This document shows, piece by piece, positions 8,244 to 17,206 of a DNA stretch of 64,000 bases (position 1 is its first letter; the number at the start of each line of letters is the position of its first letter). The notes below the pieces were generated by a model. The model was not told where the DNA came from. It searched no databases and saw only the letters and a list, made by a program, of their open reading frames with translations. The DNA comes from Chryseomicrobium sp. FSL W7-1435 (GTDB taxonomy: Bacteria > Bacillota > Bacilli > Bacillales_A > Planococcaceae), in contig NZ_CP151997.1 in the NCBI RefSeq assembly GCF_038595005.1, forward strand, positions 2,480,001 to 2,544,000, written 5' to 3'. The translations under genes and the position numbers were made by a program.

Positions 8244-9173
8244 ATGACGTTAGTAATTGAAAATGTCACGAAAACGTATCAGAATTTCACAGCGGTCGAT
8301 CAACTCAACCTTACGATTCCTAAAGGCGAATCTTTTGGCTTGATTGGTCAAAATGGCGCCGGGAAAACAACGACGTTTCGTATGATATTGGATTTACAAG
8401 AGACTACACAAGGGACAATCAGCTGGGATGGTCAACCTATGAATGCAGTTAATCGTGATTTACTTGGTTATTTGCCTGAAGAGCGAGGAATTTTCCCGAC
8501 AATGCCTGTGGAAGAACAATTGTATTTCTTTGGGGAGTTACGCGGGAAAAAGCGAAAAGAATTAAAACCTGAAGTGGAGTACTGGATTAAACGCTTTGAA
8601 TTAGAAGACAAACGAAAAGAAAAAGCTGAAAAGCTATCAAAAGGAAATCAGCAGAAGGTGCAGTTGATTGCCAGCTTTATTCATAAACCCGATTTTCTAA
8701 TTTTAGATGAACCCTTTAGCGGATTGGATCCTGTTAACAAGGACTTATTAAAAGAGGCCATTCATCATTTGAAAGAACAAGGAACCACGATTCTTTTCTC
8801 CAGCCATCAAATGGATCATGTGGAAGAGCTTTGTGATCATTTGTGTTTATTAAAACGTGGGAAGTCACTCTTCTCTGGTAGCTTACTGGATCTAAAAAAG
8901 AGTTATGGCAAAATAAAATTAGCTATTCGGTCTCCCCATTCTTTTGAAGAATTAACTACTTTGGCGGGTGTTGCGCATGCCGTCCAGAAAAAAGATCATA
9001 TCCTTTTAACTTTAAAGGATGAGTCCTATGCTCAGTCTATATTTGATTACGTCTCTGCTGGTAAATACATTGAGCGATTCAGTCTGGATTACCTGACACT
9101 CGATGAAATCTTCAAATTGAAAGTAGGTGAACCAGATGGCGAAGTTTTGGCTGCTCGTGAAACAACTGTATAA
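8244..9173 (+). CDS. yhaQ: ABC-2 type exporter, ATP-binding subunit (YhaQ/NatA-like)
   Basis: 309 residues from the ATG at 8244, preceded by AAGGGAG; a longer frame from TTG 8202 has no ribosome site. Walker A GQNGAGKTT, signature LSKGNQQKVQ, Walker B LILDEPFSGLD and the H-loop SSHQMDH are intact. The C-terminal 80 residues form the extra domain of this branch. Partner of the next gene. In B. subtilis the related YhaQP/NatAB pairs export Na+ or respond to membrane-active agents; the substrate here is not shown. Confidence 0.85.
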   Translation: MTLVIENVTKTYQNFTAVDQLNLTIPKGESFGLIGQNGAGKTTTFRMILDLQETTQGTISWDGQPMNAVNRDLLGYLPEERGIFPTMPVEEQLYFFGELRGKKRKELKPEVEYWIKRFELEDKRKEKAEKLSKGNQQKVQLIASFIHKPDFLILDEPFSGLDPVNKDLLKEAIHHLKEQGTTILFSSHQMDHVEELCDHLCLLKRGKSLFSGSLLDLKKSYGKIKLAIRSPHSFEELTTLAGVAHAVQKKDHILLTLKDESYAQSIFDYVSAGKYIERFSLDYLTLDEIFKLKVGEPDGEVLAARETTV

Positions 9174-10371
9174 ACAAAAAGTCAAAGCGAAATCATTTTT
9201 GTTCACAATTGCACTATATGGAGTCATTTTAGCTGGCGTGCTATTTTGGAATAACATTAGTGAACTTTTGTTTAGTGATGAACCTATGCAAATGACTGTT
9301 GTAGATGATACTGCTTCTGGAGCAGGAGAATTAATCCAACCAACAGAAGATATGGAAGTCACCTTATCAAACGACTCCCTTGAACAAGCAAAGGAAGAAG
9401 TAAACGAAGAAAATGCAGATATCGTCATTCATTTGGCCGATCAAGAAGGGCAGTTAGCAGCAACCATCTTTACATACGAGCCCTTGTCTTTCACAACACA
9501 AACTACCCTCTCCGGTCAGCTGGATTACGCTGGCAAGTTATACGCTGTTCAACAGATGAATCTGACATCCGAACAAGCGGAACAAGTTCTTGGAGCACAA
9601 GCCTTCATTGCTTACGAGCTCGTAAATGAGCAAGCTACTAGTGGTAAATCAGAATCTGAAAAGGCTGCTGGTATTGGCGTCTCTTATTTGGTCGGGTTTT
9701 TGATTTATTTCTTCGTCATGACGTTCTTATCCATGATTACGTCTGATGTCGCATCGGAAAAAGGCTCTCGCGTGCTAGAAGTATTGCTTGCTACGATTAA
9801 ACCGACGACACATTTCTTAGCTAAAGTTATTGGAACTTTGCTCGTTGCGTTAACACAATTAGCAGCAGTCGCACTCATTGCTGTTCTGTTAATTGTCGTA
9901 GCAGACAGTTCTCGATTAGAATTGGTGCGGGATATTATGCAAGACCTGTCAGTTGCTTATCTAGCCTACACAGTTGCCTTTTTACTGCTGACACTTGTGT
10001 TTTATTTGATCTTTGGTGCCCTTCTTGGCTCTTTGGTTTCCAAAGTGGAAGAAGCAAGCCAGGCTCTGGTCCCTGCAATGATGATGGCGCTAAGTGGCTT
10101 TTATGTACTCATCACAGGTTCTTTCAACCCGGATACGATGTTGATTAAGGTATTTTCGTACCTTCCTTTCTCATCTGGTATGGTCATGCCACTTCGTATC
10201 GGCGCAACAGATATGCCACTATGGGAAGCCGGTGTATCCTTCTTAGTACTAGTAGTGACAGTTACCGTGCTGTTCTTCTTCACTATGTATTTCTATAAAC
10301 GCAGTGTGTTGACGTATACAACGGGTGGCATCTTCTCCAAATTCAAAGCGGTTTTTAAAACAACAACGTGA
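9136..10371 (+). CDS. yhaP: ABC-2 type exporter, permease subunit (YhaP/NatB-like)
   Basis: 411 residues from ATG 9136 (GTG 9127 is also in frame); AGGTGA lies 5 nt ahead. It overlaps the ATPase gene by 38 bp, so the two are co-translated. One N-terminal helix, an extracytoplasmic domain (about 35-175), then five or six helices, the layout of NatB/YhaP. The LEVLLATIKPTTHFLAKVIG stretch is typical of the family. Confidence 0.85.
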   Translation: MAKFWLLVKQLYKQKVKAKSFLFTIALYGVILAGVLFWNNISELLFSDEPMQMTVVDDTASGAGELIQPTEDMEVTLSNDSLEQAKEEVNEENADIVIHLADQEGQLAATIFTYEPLSFTTQTTLSGQLDYAGKLYAVQQMNLTSEQAEQVLGAQAFIAYELVNEQATSGKSESEKAAGIGVSYLVGFLIYFFVMTFLSMITSDVASEKGSRVLEVLLATIKPTTHFLAKVIGTLLVALTQLAAVALIAVLLIVVADSSRLELVRDIMQDLSVAYLAYTVAFLLLTLVFYLIFGALLGSLVSKVEEASQALVPAMMMALSGFYVLITGSFNPDTMLIKVFSYLPFSSGMVMPLRIGATDMPLWEAGVSFLVLVVTVTVLFFFTMYFYKRSVLTYTTGGIFSKFKAVFKTTT

Positions 10372-10398
10372 ACAGGCCAAGTGCCTGTTCTTTTTTTT
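10370..10398 (+). terminator. Terminator after the yhaQP-like pair
   Basis: AACAGGC-CAAGT-GCCTGTT followed by C and T8; overlaps the stop codon. Confidence 0.92.
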
Positions 10399-10434
10399 GC
10401 CTCTTCCCATACACTACGTATGAGGAGGTAAGAC

Positions 10435-12240
10435 ATGTGTGGCATTGTGGGTGTTGTTCAGTATGACGAACCATTTGATCTGCAAGTACTCTCTCTCATG
10501 ACCGATACGCTTCATGAACGCGGCCCGGATGCAACGGGTTTTTGGCATGACGAGAATTGCGCTTTTGGACATAAACGATTAATCGTTATTGATCCTGAAG
10601 GAGGACAGCAGCCTTTCATTTGGGAGCAGTACCGCCTTGTATACAACGGGGAGCTCTATAATACTGATGAAGTTCGAGACCGATTAAAACAGCTTGGTCA
10701 TCAGTTTCAATCCTATAGTGATACTGAGGTCCTGATTCACGCTTTTGCGGAGTGGCAAGAAGACTGTGTGCATCACTTAAATGGCATCTTTGCGTTTGCT
10801 GTTTGGAATGAACAGCAACAAACTTTATTTATGGCGCGGGATCGTCTTGGGGTGAAACCTCTTTTTTATTCTGTCGGCCCCGACTACCTCCTATTTGCGT
10901 CTGAAGTAAAAGCTCTTCTTGCACATCCAGCGGTGAAGCGAAAAGTGAACCGTGAAGGCCTTGCTGCTCTCTTGGTATTTGGTCCTGGCCGTTTTCCAGG
11001 ACGAGATGCTTTTTGTGAAATTTTCGAGCTTCGCCCTGGACACCGCGCATTTTACGAAAAACGCCGTGGGTTTATGCAGCAACGGTATTGGCAATTACCA
11101 AGTGCGCAACATACTGATTCGCCAGAACAGACCATTCAAAAAGTACGTGCATTGACAGAAAAAGCTATTCACCGTCAACTCGTAAGTGATGTCCCCGTTG
11201 GCACATTTTTATCAGGCGGTATTGATTCGAGCATAATCACAGCGATTGCTGCAAAAACCTCGTCTCCTCTTTCCACATTTTCGCTGGAATTTGAAGACAA
11301 CTCCCAGTACTTTCAACAATCGACCTTTCAACCTGACGAAGACGCACCCTATATCAACGCCATGGTTGAAGCTTACGGGCTTGACCATAAAACAGTAACC
11401 TTAGATGCTCAAAATCTGTTTGATGCGTTACGAGAGTCTGTGAAAGCCCGTGATTTTCCCGGTATGGGGGACATCGATAGTTCTTTGTTACATTTTTGTA
11501 GAGTCGTGAAGCCTGATGCCACAGTGATTTTATCAGGGGAGTGCGCGGATGAATTGTTTGCAGGGTACCCGTGGTTGCAGCAAGAAGATCAAGTGCCAGA
11601 TTTTCAATGGATCCGAGATCTCTCACAGCGTTTAGATGCTTTACATCCTGCTATTCGAGAAAAGCTTCCGGTAGAGTTACTTTATGAGAGTGCCAAGTCT
11701 AGCTTATTGCACGAGGTCTATAATCGGGAGGAAACTACCGCTAGTTCCAACCACAAAGGCACGAGCTATTTGACGATGCAGCACTTCATGCAAAATCTAC
11801 TAGAAAGAAAAGATCGCATGAGCATGCGTAGTGGATTGGAAGTTCGCGTGCCTTTTGCTGATCATGAATTGTGGGAGTACGTGTGGAATATCCCTCTTTC
11901 ACTGAAACGACTGGGTGGCAAAGAAAAGGGACTGTTACGCGCTGCATTTCATGATGTTTTGCCAGATGCCGTTCTACACCGTAAAAAAAATCCCTTTCCT
12001 AAAACGTTTCATCCTTTCTACACATCACTCGTGCAAAGTGAACTTGCCGCCATCGTAGCCTCCAAAGGTTGGATCACTACTTTGTTTCGTCCTGCCTTTT
12101 TTGATGAGCTTTTCAAAGCTTCAACGCATGGCCGTGTTCCATGGTTCGGCCAACTTATGCAGACACCACAGCTCATGGCTTATCTCATTCAATTGGAGTA
12201 TTGGGCAACGGAATACAATGTGGAATTAAGTATAGATTAA
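10435..12240 (+). CDS. asnB: Asparagine synthetase (glutamine-hydrolysing)
   Basis: 601 residues. The N-terminal class II amidotransferase domain starts at Cys2 (MCGIVGVV), so the initiator Met must be removed. The synthetase domain carries the PPi loop SGGIDSS. Makes asparagine from aspartate, ATP and glutamine. Three paralogues exist in B. subtilis (asnB, asnH, asnO); length and context do not settle which. AGGAGG precedes the ATG. Its TAA stop touches the left inverted repeat of an IS element, so the native terminator may have been displaced. Confidence 0.93.
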   Translation: MCGIVGVVQYDEPFDLQVLSLMTDTLHERGPDATGFWHDENCAFGHKRLIVIDPEGGQQPFIWEQYRLVYNGELYNTDEVRDRLKQLGHQFQSYSDTEVLIHAFAEWQEDCVHHLNGIFAFAVWNEQQQTLFMARDRLGVKPLFYSVGPDYLLFASEVKALLAHPAVKRKVNREGLAALLVFGPGRFPGRDAFCEIFELRPGHRAFYEKRRGFMQQRYWQLPSAQHTDSPEQTIQKVRALTEKAIHRQLVSDVPVGTFLSGGIDSSIITAIAAKTSSPLSTFSLEFEDNSQYFQQSTFQPDEDAPYINAMVEAYGLDHKTVTLDAQNLFDALRESVKARDFPGMGDIDSSLLHFCRVVKPDATVILSGECADELFAGYPWLQQEDQVPDFQWIRDLSQRLDALHPAIREKLPVELLYESAKSSLLHEVYNREETTASSNHKGTSYLTMQHFMQNLLERKDRMSMRSGLEVRVPFADHELWEYVWNIPLSLKRLGGKEKGLLRAAFHDVLPDAVLHRKKNPFPKTFHPFYTSLVQSELAAIVASKGWITTLFRPAFFDELFKASTHGRVPWFGQLMQTPQLMAYLIQLEYWATEYNVELSID

Positions 12241-12273
12241 AAAGAGGCTGGGACAAAACCTAGACTCTAATTG

Positions 12274-12316
12274 AAAAACGCGCACGGCAGAAAATTCTGC
12301 TGTGCGCGCTTTTTTG
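12274..12316. terminator. Terminator inside the left IS end
   Basis: GCGCAC-G-GCAG pairs with CTGC-T-GTGCGC, followed by T6. Faces transcription entering from asnB. Confidence 0.85.
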
Positions 12317-12389
12317 TGTACAAAAATAAGGACAACTTCTGATAGAATTGAGTCACCACAACAAAATCCAAATCGAAAGAAGTGTCCTT

Positions 12390-13952
12390 ATGTTTAAAAA
12401 TTATAACATGAATCAACTAGTGTTACCTCTAGATATCGAGATGAAGTTATCAAAAGATGATATCGCCTTCTCTATCGACCGTCTGGTCGAGACTATCCCC
12501 GATGAAGCCTTCCACGAATTTCGACGTGACAATGGTTGTCCAGCTTATCACCCAAAGATGATGTTGAAGATCATTCTCTGTGCATACACCCAATCCACAT
12601 TCTCCGGTCGCAAGATCGAAGACCTGACAAAGGACAGCCTAAGAATCATGTGGCTTGCCCAAGGACAACAACCCAGTTATCGTACGATCAACCGTTTCCG
12701 TGTACAACCCGCAATGAACGCACTCATCAAAGAATGTTTCATCCAGTTCCGCAATCGTCTTGTGGCAGAAGACCTGATCGATCAAGATGCGATCTTCATT
12801 GATGGGACCAAGATCGAGGCGGACGCAAACAAGTTCACATTCGTCTGGAAACGAGCCGTAGAAAAATATCTGACAAGCCTGACTGAGAAATCCAAGCAGA
12901 TGTATGAAGAACTTTTCAAAGCCAACATCATGCCTGCTCTAGAGGTCGAGGAAGGTCTCACGGCTGAACAGATGTCCTTGATGGCGGACAAGCTCGAAGA
13001 GCATGTCCACGAGAAGACGGCGCAGATCGAGTCCACCGAAGACGTGGCTAAACGAAAGAAGATACGATCAGAACGAAAAGAACCAAAGAAGCTACTAAAA
13101 CTGATCAAGGACATGCTTGTCCGAAAACATCGTTATGAGATCGACCTGGGGATCATGGGTGAGCGAAACAGTTATTCCAAGACTGACAAGGATGCCACGT
13201 TCATGCGGATGAAAGATGATTATATGAGGAACGGTCAATTGAAACCTGGCTACAACTTACAGATCGCAACAGAAAATCAATATACTCTGGCTTATGCAGT
13301 ATTCCCAAATCCAAGTGACTCGAAGACGATGGTTCCTTTCCTAGACAAAATTGAAGATGATTTCTTCGAACTTCCTGAACATATCGTGGCGGATGCGGGT
13401 TATGGCAGCGAGCCGAACTATAACGACATCCTAGTGAAACGCCAAAAGACACCACTCATCACTTATGGTCAGTATCTTCGAGAACAGAAGAAGGCCTATA
13501 AAAACAACCCATTCCAGACAGCGAATTGGACCTATGACGAAACAACGGATTCCTATGAATGCCCTAACTCTAAACGTCTTAACTTCTCCCATTTGAGCGT
13601 ACGCAGAGACAAGACTGGTTTCGAACGCCAGTTTAAAGTATATCGAGCGGAAGACTGTGGCGGTTGTCCATTCCGATCACAGTGTACAAAGGCACACGAG
13701 GGAACCAATCGCACGATGTCTGTGAATGTCACCTGGGAAGAACAAAAAGAATATGTGAGAACCAAGCTTTCAGAAGAAAAGACCGGGTCTATCTATCGCC
13801 GTCGCAAGACGGACGTGGAACCAGTTTTTGGATTCTTGAAAGCTAATTTGGGTTTCACTCGTGCCTCCGTTCGCACTCGACCAAAGGTCGAGAACGATAT
13901 CGGATTGGCACTTATGGCGGTGAACTTGAGAAAATATGCGGCCAGAGTGTAG
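12390..13952 (+). CDS. IS1182-family transposase, intact
   Basis: 521 residues from ATG 12390. The N-terminal DUF772 domain (FHEFRRDNGCPAYHPKMMLK...) is followed by a DDE nuclease: Asp in FIDGTKIEAD, Asp in VADAGYGSEP and Glu in EPVFGFLKANLGFTR. A Cys cluster (CGGCPFRSQC) near residue 440 is typical. No frameshift or stop, so it may be active. Base composition is higher in GC than the neighbours. Codons before the ATG are open but lack a ribosome site. Confidence 0.92.
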   Translation: MFKNYNMNQLVLPLDIEMKLSKDDIAFSIDRLVETIPDEAFHEFRRDNGCPAYHPKMMLKIILCAYTQSTFSGRKIEDLTKDSLRIMWLAQGQQPSYRTINRFRVQPAMNALIKECFIQFRNRLVAEDLIDQDAIFIDGTKIEADANKFTFVWKRAVEKYLTSLTEKSKQMYEELFKANIMPALEVEEGLTAEQMSLMADKLEEHVHEKTAQIESTEDVAKRKKIRSERKEPKKLLKLIKDMLVRKHRYEIDLGIMGERNSYSKTDKDATFMRMKDDYMRNGQLKPGYNLQIATENQYTLAYAVFPNPSDSKTMVPFLDKIEDDFFELPEHIVADAGYGSEPNYNDILVKRQKTPLITYGQYLREQKKAYKNNPFQTANWTYDETTDSYECPNSKRLNFSHLSVRRDKTGFERQFKVYRAEDCGGCPFRSQCTKAHEGTNRTMSVNVTWEEQKEYVRTKLSEEKTGSIYRRRKTDVEPVFGFLKANLGFTRASVRTRPKVENDIGLALMAVNLRKYAARV

Positions 13953-13967
13953 AAACTCTGGCCGCAT
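13936..13967 (+). terminator. Transposase terminator overlapping its stop
   Basis: ATGCGGCCAGAGT pairs perfectly with ACTCTGGCCGCAT across the TAG codon; no long T-run, so termination may be weak or the hairpin may affect translation. Confidence 0.6.
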
Positions 13968-13982
13968 ACTAGAAAAACCCAT

Positions 13983-14020
13983 AAAAAATGACCATCAATC
14001 AATCTCGATGGTCATTTTTT
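13983..14020. terminator. Bidirectional terminator inside the right IS end
   Basis: AAAAAATGACCATC pairs perfectly with GATGGTCATTTTTT around a 10-nt loop. Confidence 0.9.
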
Positions 14021-14058
14021 ATATTATCGGCTATGTTTTGTCCCAGCCTCTTTTTCCG

Positions 14059-15186
14059 TCATGAAGAGCGATAACGAATCCAACGCTCTACGAATTCAGC
14101 CATAATTGGGATCATGGCTTCATTGGGATTCAGTTTTGCATGGTGCAATCCGTACTCAGCTTGAGCACCTGCCCAGAACAATACACCTGGAATGTCTTGA
14201 ATAAAATACCCAAAATCCTCCCCTGTCATTGCTTCATTTGAGAGACGAAAATCGACCACTCCATCCTTCTGGGCAAATGATTCAAACGTGTTTGCAAGCA
14301 ATTCATCATTTACTACTTGATAATAGGCTGACCCATAATCAATAGTGATGCGGCAATCAAATGAACTCTCAATTCCTCGAGCTATAGCCTCGATACGTGC
14401 CTGAATTGTTTTCATGACTTGTGCATCAAATGTACGAATAGTTCCTTCTAAACGAGCATGTCCAGAAATAATATTTTGTACGGTACCCGAATTCATTTTC
14501 CCTATCGTAACAACGCTTGGTGCAAGAGGATCAACGGACCGACTAACAATCGATTGCAATTGCACTAAAAGATGAGCAGCCGCTACTGACATATCCGTAG
14601 TTCTATGTGGAAAAGCTGCATGCCCTTCTGTCCCGAAAAGGTCGATGTAGAGTTCTGATGTATTCGCAAAAAGAACTCCTGGCTTTGTTGAAACCGTTCC
14701 TACTGGGAGTTCTGGTGCGATATGCAACGCATAAAATTCATCAGGTTCCAATTGAGGTTGTTCTTCTCGAACCCATTGCAGCATAGGAAGCGCCCCGCCT
14801 GGAGACTCTTCAGCAGGCTGAAAGAACACGAGCACATCATCTCGCGATGGATTTTCTGCGAGTTCTTTTACTAAATGTAACGCGACAGTCATATGAATAT
14901 CGTGACCACAGGCATGCATAAACCCTGCATGCTCACTGGCAAACGATACTTCTGTTTGTTCTGCGATTGGTAGCCCATCGATGTCCGTGCGCCAAGCAAT
15001 CGTTTTTGTGGAAGCAGTGCCGTTTACTTTCACAACCAGCCCAGTTTTCCAATGAAATAGTTGGATATGCTGCTGCGGAAATGTCTCAATGGTCTTCTCG
15101 ATCAACTGCTTCGTTTTTAGTTCTTCAAATCCTCGTTCCGGAATTTGGTGGAACTTGCGACGTAACTGAATAAGTTCGTGTGTCAT
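14059..15186 (-). CDS. dapL: N-acetyldiaminopimelate deacetylase
   Basis: 375 residues, M20 metallopeptidase fold. Metal and catalytic residues are seen in ACGHDIHM and PAEESPGGA, and the dimerisation domain spans about 175-290. Removes acetyl from N-acetyl-LL-DAP in the acetylase branch of lysine and peptidoglycan precursor synthesis (B. subtilis YkuR). It follows dapH with no gap (stop and start codons are adjacent), which separates it from general amidohydrolases of the same fold. The IS element begins 3 bp after its stop. Confidence 0.92.
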   Translation of the reverse strand: MTHELIQLRRKFHQIPERGFEELKTKQLIEKTIETFPQQHIQLFHWKTGLVVKVNGTASTKTIAWRTDIDGLPIAEQTEVSFASEHAGFMHACGHDIHMTVALHLVKELAENPSRDDVLVFFQPAEESPGGALPMLQWVREEQPQLEPDEFYALHIAPELPVGTVSTKPGVLFANTSELYIDLFGTEGHAAFPHRTTDMSVAAAHLLVQLQSIVSRSVDPLAPSVVTIGKMNSGTVQNIISGHARLEGTIRTFDAQVMKTIQARIEAIARGIESSFDCRITIDYGSAYYQVVNDELLANTFESFAQKDGVVDFRLSNEAMTGEDFGYFIQDIPGVLFWAGAQAEYGLHHAKLNPNEAMIPIMAEFVERWIRYRSS

Positions 15187-15900
15187 TTACAGTTGGCGAA
15201 GCTCCTGCATAATCTCGGTCTTCGAACGTGTTTTGTCATCGATTTCTTTAATGACGCGTGCAGGTGTACCAGCTACAACTGTATATTCTGGAACGTCTTT
15301 TGTAACGACTGCACCCGCTGCAACTACAGAACCTTTTCCGATTTTAACACCCTCTAAGACTACTGCATTTGCACCAATCAACACGTCATCTTCTACGATA
15401 ACTGGTGTTGCTGAAGGTGGCTCAATAACACCTGCAAGTACAGCTCCTGCACCAATATGACAGTTCTTACCGACTGTTGCACGGCCACCTAAGATAGCTC
15501 CCATGTCGATCATTGTTCCATCGTCGATAGAAGCACCAATGTTAATGACTGCACCCATCATGATGATACAGTTGTTACCGATTTGAACCTGGTCACGGAT
15601 AAATGCTCCTGGTTCGATACGTGAGTTGATAGATTTCAAATCCAATAAAGGAATCGCTGAGTTGCGGCTTTCATTTTCGATAACGACATCTGTGATATGC
15701 TCTTTTGCTGCTTCAAGTGCTGGTTCAATTTCAGCCCATTCTCCGAAAAGGATAACAGAGTTCCCTTGGCCAAACACTTTTGTATTCTCACCAAATGAAA
15801 GAGTGTCCAGCTTGTCACCGTTCACATAGACTTTCACCTGAGTCGATTTTTTAGCGTGTTGAATGTACGAAATAATTTCATATGCATCTAGTTGCTTCAT
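15187..15900 (-). CDS. dapH: Tetrahydrodipicolinate N-acetyltransferase
   Basis: 237 residues. N-terminal alpha/beta domain, then a left-handed beta helix of hexapeptide repeats (about 90-210, e.g. [36 protein letters not shown]). Transfers acetyl from acetyl-CoA to tetrahydrodipicolinate; B. subtilis YkuQ. GGGAGG precedes the ATG. Forms a two-gene operon with dapL. Confidence 0.95.
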   Translation of the reverse strand: MKQLDAYEIISYIQHAKKSTQVKVYVNGDKLDTLSFGENTKVFGQGNSVILFGEWAEIEPALEAAKEHITDVVIENESRNSAIPLLDLKSINSRIEPGAFIRDQVQIGNNCIIMMGAVINIGASIDDGTMIDMGAILGGRATVGKNCHIGAGAVLAGVIEPPSATPVIVEDDVLIGANAVVLEGVKIGKGSVVAAGAVVTKDVPEYTVVAGTPARVIKEIDDKTRSKTEIMQELRQL

Positions 15901-15986
15901 TACACTACCTCCCTAAAGTACTAATGTCCATTGTACAAGAATATTTTTAATATATCACGTATTTTTGTATAAACTAAGCAAAGTCG

Positions 15987-16015
15987 TTTACATTTCTGCG
16001 TTTTGTTTGTATAGT
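15987..16015 (+). promoter_or_regulatory. SigA-type promoter of the DUF4395 gene
   Basis: TTTACA (15987-15992), 17-nt spacer, TATAGT (16010-16015); about 38 nt before the ATG. Confidence 0.6.
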
Positions 16016-16053
16016 TTAAATACTATTATTCTTACAAGATTGGTGGGTTTTAA

Positions 16054-16470
16054 ATGAAAACAATTCCAAAACCTCTCGTCACTCTCAATCAATGGATTAT
16101 CGTGCTAGCGGTTGTTTTAGCACTTAGTATACAGTCTATTTGGCCACTGCTAATTCCATTCCTAGCAAATGGCATCAGCTTAGTTACCGGCTTCCACCCT
16201 ATCTTAGCTCCAGCAAAAAGATTATTGAAAAAACCACTTTCCTCTTATGTACAAGAAGACGTTGGTCAGCTTCGTTTTAATCAAATGATGGCCGTTGCTT
16301 TTCTTGGAACGGCGATTGTTGGTGGTCTAGCAGGAAGTTCTGTGGTGTTTGTTGCGGCTAGTATCATGGTAGGCCTTGCTGCTTCTATCGCATTAGCAGG
16401 CTTTTGTATTGGATGTTTCATTCGCTTTCAATACCAGCAGTGGAAGTATCGCCGAAGTACATCTTCCTAA
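16054..16470 (+). CDS. DUF4395 membrane protein
   Basis: 138 residues with three or four hydrophobic helices and the DUF4395 start IPKPLVTLNQW; CIGCF near residue 122 adds a CxxC-like pair. DUF4395 proteins occur next to thiol or sulfur-transfer genes in some bacteria, but nothing here shows a role. Monocistronic, with its own promoter and terminator. Confidence 0.75.
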   Translation: MKTIPKPLVTLNQWIIVLAVVLALSIQSIWPLLIPFLANGISLVTGFHPILAPAKRLLKKPLSSYVQEDVGQLRFNQMMAVAFLGTAIVGGLAGSSVVFVAASIMVGLAASIALAGFCIGCFIRFQYQQWKYRRSTSS

Positions 16471-16477
16471 GCTTCAC

Positions 16478-16507
16478 AACTGTTGATCCTTGATCAGCAG
16501 TTTTTTT
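16478..16507 (+). terminator. Terminator after the DUF4395 gene
   Basis: AACTGTTGATC pairs with GATCAGCAGTT (one G-U pair), followed by T7. Confidence 0.85.
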
Positions 16508-16520
16508 GTTTGGTTTTACT

Positions 16521-16652
16521 AGTAAGATCTTATGACTTAAGGGGCTTGTTTGGTTTGTTTGTGCCCTCAAATGGTCTTTATGTGACTTCAGCGACCTTTT
16601 TTGTGCCCTCGGAGTTGCTCTTTGTGCCCCTAGTCATTTTATGGAAACTAAT
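16521..16652. repeat. 21-nt-periodic intergenic element, copy A
   Basis: A phrase like TTTGTGCCCTC recurs with its GTG at 16561, 16582, 16603 and 16624, exactly 21 nt apart, with variable filler between. It ends in the tail GTCATTTTATGGAAACTAAT (16633-16652) and then a terminator. Head, phrase and tail match copy B at 45817-45906 in inverse orientation; the tail also occurs at 36445 and 55303. No reading frame is plausible here. Confidence 0.8.
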
Positions 16653-16691
16653 TATTTCTCAAAACCTCACTCATTCGCCTGTAAACAACAT

Positions 16692-16728
16692 AAAAAAGCC
16701 TCACTCTTCAACTACAAGAGCAAGGCTT
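16692..16728 (-). terminator. Terminator of the yebC-linked exported protein gene
   Basis: On the minus strand AAGCCTTGCTCTT pairs with AAGAGTGAGGCTT, followed by U6. Confidence 0.85.
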
Positions 16729-16735
16729 CCTCACT

Positions 16736-17206
16736 TTATTCTTCTTCAGGTTCCACTTCTTTCTTTCCACGTCTAAAGTTCAATCGGCGGAATAAAAAGA
16801 ATCCAATTAAGCCCAGTACTACGAAAGAAAAAATAGAACCGATAGACTCCGTAGTCAACGAACTTTCTCGAACCGCTTCACCTGTAAACTCTACTGACCG
16901 TTCTCCCACAATGTAAACACCTGGAGACTCTTCTACAGCTATCTTCTCAGCTGGATCCACACCAGGGATGGCAAAATACGGTGTTCCTACTTCATAAGCA
17001 TTGGAGAAGTTGCCGCTGTAAAATTCTACGCGGTCCCCGTACTCCGTTACTTCACCGATTTGCTCGCCTACTTCCACAACGGATTCACTTGTCAGCTCAT
17101 ACACAAAATCCTCATAAACAACAAAAAAACTGGCGTAGTTCGCAAAAGCTTGAGAAGGTAGAACCATCCACCCGAGCAATGCTAGCACCGCTAAAATTCG
17201 TTTCAT
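16736..17206 (-). CDS. Exported protein with C-terminal membrane anchor, unknown function
   Basis: 156 residues: signal peptide ([22 protein letters not shown]), an acidic extracytoplasmic domain of about 90 residues, one membrane helix ([15 protein letters not shown]) and a tail [17 protein letters not shown] on the inside. Net charge of the outer part is strongly negative. Its ATG overlaps the yebC stop by 4 nt (ATGA), so it is translated with yebC. I recognise no family. Confidence 0.7.
   Translation of the reverse strand: MKRILAVLALLGWMVLPSQAFANYASFFVVYEDFVYELTSESVVEVGEQIGEVTEYGDRVEFYSGNFSNAYEVGTPYFAIPGVDPAEKIAVEESPGVYIVGERSVEFTGEAVRESSLTTESIGSIFSFVVLGLIGFFLFRRLNFRRGKKEVEPEEE

Larger units (their letters stand above)
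12239..14055. mobile_element. IS1182-family insertion sequence
   Basis: An element of 1,817 bp with perfect 21-bp terminal inverted repeats, AAAAAGAGGCTGGGACAAAA+C at 12239-12259 and its complement at 14035-14055. It encodes one intact transposase. Hairpin terminators stand inside both ends (12274-12316 and 13983-14020) and at the transposase stop, a usual IS means of blocking transcription. It sits between the convergent stops of asnB and dapL; no target duplication is visible. The repeats could alternatively be the two halves of a host terminator split by a smaller element. Confidence 0.85.

Noticed and set aside
14035-14055. Right IS repeat read as the native dapL terminator
   Set aside because: A complementary partner exists only at the far IS end 1.8 kb away, so as it stands it cannot form a local hairpin; kept as an alternative in the IS entry.
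16558-16652. CRISPR array at the 21-nt repeats
   Set aside because: Units are degenerate, spacers about 10 nt, and no cas genes occur; the period is far too short.
16483-16776. Open frame of 97 codons across copy A of the periodic element
   Set aside because: Begins in the DUF4395 terminator, crosses another terminator and has no ribosome site.
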